From Globobulimina sp. (lineage: Eukaryota; Foraminifera; Rotaliida): a stretch of DNA of 6,782 nt. Positions 1-6,477 of this stretch are shown here, one piece after another. Where the stretch lies: the NCBI GenBank assembly GCA_003354225.1, contig PIVH01000239.1, positions 1 through 6,782 on the forward strand, in the 5' to 3' direction. Both the position numbers and the translations under genes were made by a program. Under the pieces are notes generated by a model. It worked only from the letters and a program-made list of their open reading frames with translations, searched no databases and was not told the DNA's origin. The stretch's first letter is position 1. Every line of letters starts with the position of its first letter.

Positions 1-125
1 AACATAACTAGCCCAAGTAAAGTTGGAATTATGCTAACCTGGGTAAGAGGGAAACAAACTATCAAAGCAAAGTTTGAACATGCTAAGCTAGAGTAAAGGG
101 AAAACCCTACAAAATAGAAGCATGA
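1..125. repeat. Degenerate tandem repeat, unit about 50 bp
   Basis: Two clear copies align over about 41 bp with a few mismatches and single-base gaps: 15-55 and 65-105. Shared blocks in order are AAG-AAAGTT, GAA, ATGCTAA, GTAA and GGGAAA. The bases before each copy (1-14 and 51-64, both resembling AACAAACTA) also align, and 101-125 looks like the decayed start of a third copy. The array may continue beyond the left edge. On the minus strand each copy carries a pyrimidine run followed by CTAG or CCAG, so each resembles a splice acceptor. Whether this is satellite-like DNA, a terminal repeat or a duplicated intron end cannot be decided here. Confidence 0.6.
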
Positions 126-196
126 CATACCATTGTAGAAACTTGGACATTACCACCTGAGTCCTCCAACACCCTAACCAAGGGCTGATGAACCAT
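1..196 (-). CDS. Candidate 5' end of a spliced minus-strand gene, partial, function unknown
   Basis: I do not recognise this product. Downstream of a good minus-strand TATA/initiator pair, an ATG at 196 opens 22 codons (196-131, beginning MVHQPLVRVLEDSGG) that end exactly at a GTATGT donor (130). The best acceptor is the pyrimidine-rich CTTACCCAG ending at 39, giving a 92-nt phase-0 intron; the second exon then stays open to the window edge (VSIIPTLLGL). A second acceptor-like site ends at 88 because the region is tandemly repeated. The start is uncertain: an out-of-frame ATG at 203 opens only nine codons. The same frame is open from 343 to 110 (78 codons, stop TGA at 346 and TAG at 109) with protein-like composition, so this could instead be an internal exon of a longer gene. 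No domain or signal peptide is visible. Confidence 0.3.
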
Positions 197-234
197 ATAC
201 CATCCAGAGAGAAAAGAGAGAGGAGCAGAGAACG

Positions 235-342
235 CAAATTTTGAACCAACTGATGGTGGAGCTCTGGGATCGGAGGCTATATAGTTGAGAACTAGATAGT
301 TATCAGAGCGTGCAATCAGGTTACTCCATTGTTCAAAATTTG
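235..342. repeat. Perfect 12-bp inverted repeat flanking the minus-strand promoter
   Basis: CAAATTTTGAAC at 235-246 is the exact reverse complement of GTTCAAAATTTG at 331-342. The left arm touches the initiator at 248-253, so the arms bracket the core promoter with an 84-bp gap. A second partial copy of the right arm (GTTCAAAA) follows at 342-349. The arms could be paired protein-binding sites or a chance match in AT-rich DNA. Confidence 0.45.
248..284 (-). promoter_or_regulatory. Minus-strand core promoter (TATA plus initiator)
   Basis: On the minus strand CTATATAG (284-277) lies upstream of TCAGTT (253-248), a perfect match to the arthropod initiator TCAGTY. The predicted +1 A is at 251, with TATA starting about 32 nt upstream. 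The 5' UTR to the ATG at 196 would be about 55 nt. The spacing matches the other three promoters in the window, which supports the call, but no transcript evidence exists. Confidence 0.5.
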
Positions 343-389
343 TTCAAAAGAGAATGTTATCAATATATCAAATTTTAAACCAATTACAG

Positions 390-420
390 TGACAGCTTTA
401 ACCTATTTCACTGACAGCTT
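390..420. repeat. Direct repeat TGACAGCTT, two copies 22 bp apart
   Basis: TGACAGCTT occurs at 390-398 and 412-420, a 22-bp offset that is about two helical turns. A weaker relative, TGACAGTTT, is at 507-515. All lie upstream of the plus-strand TATA box and in the same orientation. They could be activator sites for the divergent promoters; no factor can be named with confidence. Confidence 0.4.
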
Positions 421-522
421 CATACATCAAAATTCTGTCGGTAGCAACTTCAAAGAGAATTCCAAACTTTCAGCAATCCATCAATTCCTATCACGAGTGG
501 CTAGTCTGACAGTTTGGTTATA

Positions 523-590
523 ACGTCAGATGACGTGTTTTTGGCCTATATATATCTGGCGCTTTTTCAGCCGACTCACTCTGACCAAAA
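523..590 (+). promoter_or_regulatory. Plus-strand promoter: CRE-like palindrome, TATA box and initiator
   Basis: ACGTCA-GA-TGACGT at 523-536 is an inverted pair of TGACGT half sites, the core recognised by CREB/ATF-type bZIP factors. TATATATA at 547-554 begins 11 bp after it. TCACTC at 576-581 is initiator-like, with the predicted +1 A at 578, 31 nt from the first T of TATA. The ATG at 591 follows after a 13-nt leader and has A at -3. The arrangement is that of a strong, regulated core promoter; the identity of the bound factor is inference. Confidence 0.6.
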
Positions 591-973
591 ATGAAGGTTT
601 TGTGTCCTACTCGAATTCCGCCTATCCAATCCCAGGTAAGTTTAGTTAGTAACTTCTATCGAATACTGGTACACATCAAATCGAATTTTTATAGGAATCA
701 ATGGAGAAAAAATGGCTCTCCCTCACCAAAGTATGGACTTGGTCTATGGGTTGGATTGGATTGACCAGAGTGGCAATTGATAGGGCCCCAACTCAGTCAA
801 AGTATGTTACACAGGTTAGTTTTCCAATTGCTAGCTTAAGAATAGAAAACCTCGTTTTTGGATTCATACACTAACCTTTTTACAATGAGAAATACTCTAG
901 TTTTGATCAGATAAACATAGCCACGACTGCAGTTCACAAAATTTTCTCAATTTGTGGGGTAGTGGTTTGTTGA
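591..973 (+). CDS. Candidate small spliced gene, function unknown
   Basis: I do not recognise this product. Exon 1 (591-635) encodes 15 residues starting MKVLCPTRIPPIQ and ends CAG|GTAAGT, a near-perfect donor. A 59-nt intron (636-694) ends TTTTTATAG. Exon 2 (695-814) adds 40 residues, tryptophan-rich (KKWLSLTKVWTWSMGW), ending CAG|GTTAGT. Both introns are phase 0. The third exon is uncertain: a branch-like CTAAC at 871-875 precedes AGs at 889, 900 and 910. The AGs at 889 or 910 join in frame to a stretch ending at TGA 971-973, whereas AG 900 or the pyrimidine-rich TTTCAG ending at 986 stop after one or two codons. The product is therefore about 56-82 residues. No AATAAA follows on this strand; ATTAAA at 1186-1191 is the nearest variant. 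No long ORF supports it; the case rests on the promoter, the splice sites and the preserved frame. Confidence 0.4.
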
Positions 974-1330
974 ACTTGCGTTTCAGTTTAGCTAAAGACT
1001 AAGCAACAAATGGGGTAAATCTGACTTAACTAAGTCTAAGCCGAAGCACAGCAAAAATGAAAAGTTACCTAAATGGGAGCTAAATTAATTGAGTAAAACT
1101 TAGATTCTATTAGGCTCGTTAAAGATATGTACATTATATTAGAGGGAAAGGGCCAGTACAGCGATATAGAGCCGCAACAAAGTACATTAAAATATACGTA
1201 AAATGGTCGGATTTAGTCGGACGAAATTGGTGGTCAATTGGCCTAGTTTTTGCGCAATTGAAATGGAGAGTTAAGGTCATAATTTTACGGAAGTCGTGTG
1301 TAGTGAATGGAAAATGGGGCAAACTAATAT
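974..1330. other. Region with no convincing gene
   Basis: AT-rich DNA between the candidate plus-strand gene and the 3' end of the membrane-protein gene. It holds a 14-bp palindrome GACTTA-AC-TAAGTC at 1023-1036, and an ATTAAA at 1186-1191 followed by GT-rich sequence that could end the plus-strand transcript. A 62-codon minus-strand frame (1322-1134) has no promoter of the type seen at the other genes and starts just past the polyadenylation signal of the neighbouring gene. Confidence 0.5.
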
Positions 1331-1336
1331 TTTATT
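1331..1336 (-). terminator. Polyadenylation signal for the 182-residue membrane protein gene
   Basis: Minus-strand AATAAA at 1336-1331, 27 nt beyond the TAA stop codon (1365-1363). Position and orientation fit cleavage of a short 3' UTR. Confidence 0.6.
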
Positions 1337-1362
1337 TGAATTAATACACAGTACGTAATAAC

Positions 1363-1911
1363 TTAAAACCAATAGATCACGATCTGTTTAAGTTTATTTA
1401 ATTGCTCTAAGGACATTTTACTTTCACCACTGAGAGCATAGAGCAATTTCGATTTTTCTCCAAAACAAGTCAATATCATTTTATACTGCAACACTTTGTA
1501 ACAGCCTGTTATATTTCCGGGGTAGTTATAATTCTTGCATAATACTACGCTGGGGTTTTCATCGGTGCACCACGATAGGAAATAACGCAGAAATTCCGCT
1601 TCTACTCGATCGAAAATGTATACCTTTTGCCCAATATACAAACGTAAACTATGATATCTATGACTTTGACTGGAATTTTTGCACAATACGACTTTGGTCG
1701 TATGCTCTGAATCTAAATATATCACTCGCTCATGGTAACACTTGTCTTTCGATTGTTTTTGGGGGAAATTTATTATTTGAATTAATAAAATTAACAAAAT
1801 CAAACATAGTATGGTACAAAATTTGCAATCAATTTGTGGCAAAAATTTGTTAACTTTTTTAAATTGAGATTTAGGGTCCGGATTTAAAGTTTCCATAGCT
1901 TCGGCTTCCAT
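1363..1911 (-). CDS. Predicted type II membrane glycoprotein, 182 residues, unknown family
   Basis: I do not recognise a family. The N-terminal 30 residues are hydrophilic and, near the membrane, lysine-containing (FKKVNKF). A single hydrophobic segment at about residues 31-49 (LCLILLILLIQIINF) follows without a cleavage-site pattern, so a type II signal anchor with an external C-terminus is the simplest topology. C29, C32 and C36 at the membrane entry could be acylated. The outer part has six cysteines (58, 77, 115, 125, 137, 149), enough for three disulfides, and two N-glycosylation sequons (N79-S-S, N133-I-T). The hexapeptide VVLCKN occurs twice (74-79 and 122-127), hinting at a duplicated fold. 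The ATG has A at -3 and G at +4 and lies 11 nt from the predicted transcript start; ATG codon 6 is an alternative start. It lies downstream of the polymerase in the same orientation but has its own promoter and poly(A) signal. An envelope, surface or host-interaction role is possible but unproven. Confidence 0.7.
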   Translation of the reverse strand: MEAEAMETLNPDPKSQFKKVNKFLPQIDCKFCTILCLILLILLIQIINFPQKQSKDKCYHERVIYLDSEHTTKVVLCKNSSQSHRYHSLRLYIGQKVYIFDRVEAEFLRYFLSWCTDENPSVVLCKNYNYPGNITGCYKVLQYKMILTCFGEKSKLLYALSGESKMSLEQLNKLKQIVIYWF

Positions 1912-1918
1912 GATTGTA

Positions 1919-1954
1919 CACTAAACAAATTGATTGAACAATGGGGCTTATATA
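1919..1954 (-). promoter_or_regulatory. Core promoter of the membrane protein gene
   Basis: Minus-strand TATATAAG (1954-1947) is followed by TTTAGTG (1925-1919), an imperfect initiator, with predicted +1 A at 1922, 32 nt downstream of the TATA start. The leader to the ATG would be only 11 nt. The promoter sits between the polymerase polyadenylation signal and this gene, so the two genes are separate transcription units. Confidence 0.6.
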
Positions 1955-2022
1955 CTGTTTACTCCAGGTACTGCATTTACAAACATTTACTGATTGCTGA
2001 GAAATCTATTTTTGTTTTAAAT

Positions 2023-2028
2023 TTTATT
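2023..2028 (-). terminator. Polyadenylation signal for the DNA polymerase gene
   Basis: Minus-strand AATAAA at 2028-2023, 28 nt beyond the stop codon of the polymerase (ends at 2057). Cleavage 10-30 nt further would fall just upstream of the next gene's TATA box at 1954, consistent with a compact genome. Confidence 0.65.
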
Positions 2029-2056
2029 ACAAAGAACAACATATAACAATAACAAA

Positions 2057-5000
2057 TCATTCACTGTGTTCTAGTGATTCATCCAGTGGTTCAGTAAATA
2101 TTAAATCGGGACCCAATAATTTTCTTTTTATGTAAAAAGGTTGGAGGCCAATTCGTGTAGCTCGAGTTGTATAGATCCCAGTTTTGTTTTTCACTGTGCG
2201 AAATGAAATATTAGTCGCCTCTACATGCCTTCCTTTGTACAGCGCTGCTTTGAACGTTTCAAATCGTAGAATGTTAGTGTTAGTTTTGGCCGATACCCCT
2301 TTTGCGGCGTGTTTGACCGTGTTTTCTGTTTCGTCCGACATTATGTAACATTTAGCAGAGAGCCCAATAAAGCCTTTGGCCTGTTTTTCGACTTTGAAAA
2401 GACCGGGCTGACGTTTAGTGTAAGCTTCTCTTTCGGGGGTGCGATTGTCTACCAAGTATTTATACTTTTCCTGATTGTACTCGTGTTGTAAGTGGGGGTG
2501 CACTAAGCTTTCTGGGTTAGAATGACCCCAGCTGACAATAACGCTGTCTGTGTCGGATCCACATATAGCTAGTTTTGTGTGATCGAAATATTTTAAAACA
2601 AAACTGTGTACAAATCTCAGCAAATTCAGCTTGGCAGCACCAAATACTGCAACTGCAATTTGTACTGGTAGATCGTAGTTTATAGTCCTTGGTTTTAACT
2701 CTACTTCTGAGTAATCACCAGCCAGTTCCAGATGGCTAACATATACTGGTCCATTGATTATATTGTTCACTTCGTTGTCAGTCACTATTCGATATGTGTT
2801 TCGTTTTAAAGGATTATATGCAAATTTTCCCCACGCGCTGGCTCCCAAATGTTTTGCCATGTTAGTCTTTACCGTGTTTCCCGTCCTGTCACCCTCTCTG
2901 CGATCATTTGCGATTTTTGTTTCATACTCTTTAAACGGGTATTGGTTTGCTTGGTATTGTATGACTTGTTGAACTTTAGTCACGTTTACTCCAATTTGAC
3001 AAAGATATTTTAGCAGTGGGGTATACATCAATACTTGTTTTCCTGTCATGCAGGCTACGAGATTACATCTCGGTTTCATAAACTTAATACCATTTTCATC
3101 GCCTATTTTCAACACTTCGTTGCTTATCATGTTCCTATTGATGTTAAGATGACGAATAATAGGTGGAAACATTTTAAATTTCTCATAATTTGGATGATTT
3201 GGATCGCATTCCAGATCAACAAGTGCAAATCCAAAAATCTCACCCGATTTTAGTTTGTTAGCCATTGAGTTTTCACTTAGTTCATGAGTATTAGGCCCAA
3301 AACGTTGTGGACCGAGCAACCATGTTTTTAGAAATTCTGCTAGTTCTCCACCCGTATTAATTTCTTCCAAGAATTCACATTCTTGTTTCACAAAAAGATT
3401 GGTATATTTTGATTGCCATATCTCGTTCCGTTTTTGTGTCTGTTCGCGCATTTGATTGTAGGTTTTCCCTGTCAGTTTACTTATCTGTTCACCATCAAGC
3501 TTGCCAACCTTGCAGTTTGGATTAACACATCCGTGTGATTCGCAGCCATCAAATTCAAAAATACTGTCAAGTTTGTGACAGTATCCGTCTGGTCGCATCT
3601 GTTGGCCACAGTTGTAGAAAACGTGTTCACCTCCATTTAATTTATGTCTAATCACGAATTTCATTTTCGATGCCATATAATCCATCCATTGGACCGCGGT
3701 TGTAGCTCGTTTTTCACCACACAGTTCTGGTTTAAATTTATGTTCTGCTTTTCTTACAAGGTATGGTCCTGCCGGCATTTCAGATGCTAAAGCTGCTAAA
3801 TATTGGCTGTTGGAATCTAGGCTTTCGATCAACTCGGTTTTTGTTGATGAGTCTGGGCCAACCGTAGTAACACCCGCTTCTTGGTGGCGGGTAAAAATTT
3901 CAGCTAATCCTCCAGTTATACCTTTCTCTCTGAGCAAGTTCATAGTAACTTCATCGGGTAGTGAAAAATATATTTTTGGTGCAGTGGAAAGCAAATATGG
4001 AACTGCTGCAGATTGAATTGTGCAATGGTTACTGAATAAATCGATCTTTCTTTGATGCCATTGATTTTGTAAACATTCAACAGCGGGGATCATGCATAGA
4101 CAGTCGATTTTCACATATTCCAGTAACCAATCATATAAAGTATGACATCGATTTTTATGCCACAACTTTACAAACTCTATATAGTTTTCAGCAATTTCAA
4201 TTTCATTTTTGCCTAACACATTTCCATCGTCAATGTCAGAAGTAAAATCTGACACAGTCGGCAGTCCGATATCTTTCATATCATCGATACAATGGATTAT
4301 TTTTAAGAATTTGTATGGGAACCATGCTTTATCAACTTTCTCTTGCTGATCTTTCGCAAAATCCCTGACAAACATTCTCAGAGACACCGACTGACCACCC
4401 AAATAATTTAATACATCTAGTATGCGAATTTTATTTGCTAATATAGCATCATAACGACTGGCTCCTTGTTTTAGCAGAAAAGTGATCCCCGGTTTTTGTT
4501 TCTTTTGTTTGCCACAAATAATCTCATCACTTAACTCAATTTCATCATCTTCGCTGTCGTTTACATTTATTTCTCCCTCTTCTCCATAATAGTTATTAGC
4601 ATCACTACCAAATTGATTGAGCAATGGTAACAAATGTTCGCGCATCAGCGGGATATCGTATGAACGCCCATTAAACGACAATATATTAATTGTTTCCAAA
4701 TGATTGTATAGTTGATTGCGAACATTTTGGAGACGTTTCATATACTGTACCTGTTTTGGTTTATTTTCAAGCAATTCAATCATACCATCGAGGTAATCGA
4801 AAATATATTTTGTTCTGCACAAATTTATTTCTCTTGCCATCAAACGCCACTGCTCAACTTGCTGTAAAAATTGTTTCAGATATTGGTCTGGCTGTTTTGG
4901 GTTCTCTTTATTGATGAAAACCTTTGCGTTTTCTCCTGGAATATTTGTTGCCGCACAGAGAACTAACGGTTTGTGTTCATATTCATATAAAGTTTTAGCT

Positions 5001-6415
5001 GCGAACATGTCATCAGATGTTTTTTCCATTTTGCTTTCAGCATCAAATACAATGAAATACTTTTGGAAAACATCTGTCACATCGTACAAGAGAGTGCCAA
5101 GCTTTTCTAGTTTATCCACCAAGCTTGCACCTTTTTGGTATGTTCCAGACTTTACTACAATTCTTGAACCTCCTTTACATTTCGATTCATGTCTATCACA
5201 TTCCCATTTAGTACGAACGAATCGAGCACATTTTGAACACTGGAATCCACCGAGAAACGTTTCCTCATGTCCTGGTTTGATCAAACAAAAATGTTTATCT
5301 TTGAAAACAAATACCTGGCAAATACCATTTTTCTTTCCTTCCTGAGGCAATCGATATAATACCTTACAATCGGGGTTTTCACAGCTCATACTGTACACCT
5401 TTATCCCCACATCGAAACAATTTTCAACGTGTTCAAGTTCACCTAAAGCTACGCCTGGAAAGTTTTTTAAATTTTCACCACGTTCAATACAATAGATGCG
5501 AGCTAATCGTTTTGCTTCATTCTCACATTTTTGTTGTTTTTTGTTCTTCAGAAATACGGCCAAACATCGGAACAGACAAAGCCCATCATTTAGTAAATTT
5601 TTACCATTGGAAGTTGTAATAAAACAGAAAACGTCATGTCGATTTGTGAGTGATTCAGGGAACTCGTCTACACGTAAATCTCCTCGCAACGGAAAACCTT
5701 CCAGTGCTGTAACAGTTATTACAATGTTAGTTGTTTGTAAAAATATCCATGCAGAGTTAGGTGCAACATTTGTTAATTTTTCAAAGAAATCTATATTAGA
5801 AAGCTTTTTTTCAGCGCTCGCCAAGTCATGTTTTGATGTAATTATTATTGGTGTGTCATTTAAGTTGAACTTTGGATCAAATCCTGGGTGAAACCATCTT
5901 AGTTCACCCGTTACGCGGTCCATCAAAATCGAACCCGTCTGTATGTTAGCCTTGAAGATTGATCCTCTCCCTCTGGGCGATGCCTGCATGTGGTAAACCT
6001 TAACTAATTTTTCAATAATAGTTTTAGGTGTTAGTGAGCTAGTTTGGAAATTGTATCTGCTCATTTTTTTGTAATGAATTATAGAACTTTTAATTTCTTT
6101 CCAGTATATTGTAATCAATTTTGCTATCTCTTCATCCAACCGTTGACCCATATCATCATCATCGTCAACACCATCTGTTTGATTTTCATCATCTTCGTCC
6201 GATATTTCTTCATCGGTCTTGTCAGCCTCTGTCAATTCTTCATCTATCATTTCTTCCTCTTCCACTTCTCTTGTTGACATACTCTCAAGCATCACCTTTG
6301 CTCTTTCAAATCCCTCACGTGCAGAATTAGTCATTCTCAGTCTCTCCATTTCCTTTTTTGATGGTGGTGGATCAGTAGCAATTGTGGAATGCGGTCTCTT
6401 GTTATTGGAAGCCAT
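2057..6415 (-). CDS. polB: Protein-primed family B DNA polymerase, Polinton/adintovirus/bidnavirus type
   Basis: Replicates the element's DNA, by family knowledge from a protein primer, probably in the nucleus. Order of parts: basic start (KRPHS, SKKEMERLR); acidic tract at 51-94; OTU-like cysteine-protease segment with D277-G-x-C280-L-F-R and a downstream H375; C2HC zinc-finger pattern C393-x2-C396-x12-H409-x3-C413. The 3'-5' exonuclease follows with Exo I D458-A-E460, Exo II FNGRSYD (D587) and Exo III Y767-x3-D771. An acidic then basic insert lies at 611-641. The polymerase part has GGLAEIFTR (834-842), motif A D867-SNSQY872, the family's FDGCESHGC (955-963), motif B K1188-HLGASAWGK, motif C D1288-TDS and K1355-x-Y1357. 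Catalytic aspartates of both activities are present. Motif B has A and W where N and Y are usual; motif A has Q for L; the Y before DTDS is G. The length is long but within range for the group. The frame is uninterrupted over 4.36 kb, so it is intact or recently active. The ATG has A at -3 and G at +4, 22 nt from the predicted transcript start. Family assignment is firm; which lineage within it is not. Confidence 0.95.
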   Translation of the reverse strand: MASNNKRPHSTIATDPPPSKKEMERLRMTNSAREGFERAKVMLESMSTREVEEEEMIDEELTEADKTDEEISDEDDENQTDGVDDDDDMGQRLDEEIAKLITIYWKEIKSSIIHYKKMSRYNFQTSSLTPKTIIEKLVKVYHMQASPRGRGSIFKANIQTGSILMDRVTGELRWFHPGFDPKFNLNDTPIIITSKHDLASAEKKLSNIDFFEKLTNVAPNSAWIFLQTTNIVITVTALEGFPLRGDLRVDEFPESLTNRHDVFCFITTSNGKNLLNDGLCLFRCLAVFLKNKKQQKCENEAKRLARIYCIERGENLKNFPGVALGELEHVENCFDVGIKVYSMSCENPDCKVLYRLPQEGKKNGICQVFVFKDKHFCLIKPGHEETFLGGFQCSKCARFVRTKWECDRHESKCKGGSRIVVKSGTYQKGASLVDKLEKLGTLLYDVTDVFQKYFIVFDAESKMEKTSDDMFAAKTLYEYEHKPLVLCAATNIPGENAKVFINKENPKQPDQYLKQFLQQVEQWRLMAREINLCRTKYIFDYLDGMIELLENKPKQVQYMKRLQNVRNQLYNHLETINILSFNGRSYDIPLMREHLLPLLNQFGSDANNYYGEEGEINVNDSEDDEIELSDEIICGKQKKQKPGITFLLKQGASRYDAILANKIRILDVLNYLGGQSVSLRMFVRDFAKDQQEKVDKAWFPYKFLKIIHCIDDMKDIGLPTVSDFTSDIDDGNVLGKNEIEIAENYIEFVKLWHKNRCHTLYDWLLEYVKIDCLCMIPAVECLQNQWHQRKIDLFSNHCTIQSAAVPYLLSTAPKIYFSLPDEVTMNLLREKGITGGLAEIFTRHQEAGVTTVGPDSSTKTELIESLDSNSQYLAALASEMPAGPYLVRKAEHKFKPELCGEKRATTAVQWMDYMASKMKFVIRHKLNGGEHVFYNCGQQMRPDGYCHKLDSIFEFDGCESHGCVNPNCKVGKLDGEQISKLTGKTYNQMREQTQKRNEIWQSKYTNLFVKQECEFLEEINTGGELAEFLKTWLLGPQRFGPNTHELSENSMANKLKSGEIFGFALVDLECDPNHPNYEKFKMFPPIIRHLNINRNMISNEVLKIGDENGIKFMKPRCNLVACMTGKQVLMYTPLLKYLCQIGVNVTKVQQVIQYQANQYPFKEYETKIANDRREGDRTGNTVKTNMAKHLGASAWGKFAYNPLKRNTYRIVTDNEVNNIINGPVYVSHLELAGDYSEVELKPRTINYDLPVQIAVAVFGAAKLNLLRFVHSFVLKYFDHTKLAICGSDTDSVIVSWGHSNPESLVHPHLQHEYNQEKYKYLVDNRTPEREAYTKRQPGLFKVEKQAKGFIGLSAKCYIMSDETENTVKHAAKGVSAKTNTNILRFETFKAALYKGRHVEATNISFRTVKNKTGIYTTRATRIGLQPFYIKRKLLGPDLIFTEPLDESLEHSE

Positions 6416-6433
6416 CGTTCAAGCTATTGTCAA

Positions 6434-6477
6434 CAGTGACTGGGTATGAGGAGAAAGGTTGTTTATATAATGACTCA
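6434..6477 (-). promoter_or_regulatory. Promoter of the DNA polymerase gene with abutting AP-1-like site
   Basis: Minus-strand TATATAAA (6469-6462) is followed by TCACTG (6439-6434), with predicted +1 A at 6437, 32 nt downstream of the TATA start. The 5' UTR would be 22 nt. TGACTCA, a perfect AP-1/GCN4-type bZIP site, lies at 6471-6477, one base upstream of the TATA box. Such close placement could make the site an activator or a steric repressor. Confidence 0.6.

Noticed and set aside
329-523. 64-codon plus-strand frame
   Set aside because: It lies across the divergent promoter region and the TGACAGCTT repeats; composition looks non-coding and no core promoter precedes it.
1060-1080. FALVDLECDP (residues 1063-1072) as polymerase motif A
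   Set aside because: DSNSQY at 867-872 fits the Polinton-type motif A better, in both sequence and position after GGLAEIFTR.
1134-1322. 62-codon minus-strand frame
   Set aside because: It begins just past the poly(A) signal of the membrane protein gene, has no TATA/initiator pair, and shows no domain.
4911-5345. 144-codon plus-strand frame inside polB
   Set aside because: It is antisense to the conserved zinc finger and Exo I region; openness is explained by the constraint on the opposite strand.
5496-5891. 131-codon plus-strand frame inside polB
   Set aside because: Antisense shadow of the polymerase N-terminal domain with no start signals or recognisable motif.
6044-6449. Overlapping plus-strand frames opposite the acidic tract
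   Set aside because: Low-complexity codons for D and E on the minus strand give open frames rich in S, L and H on the other strand.
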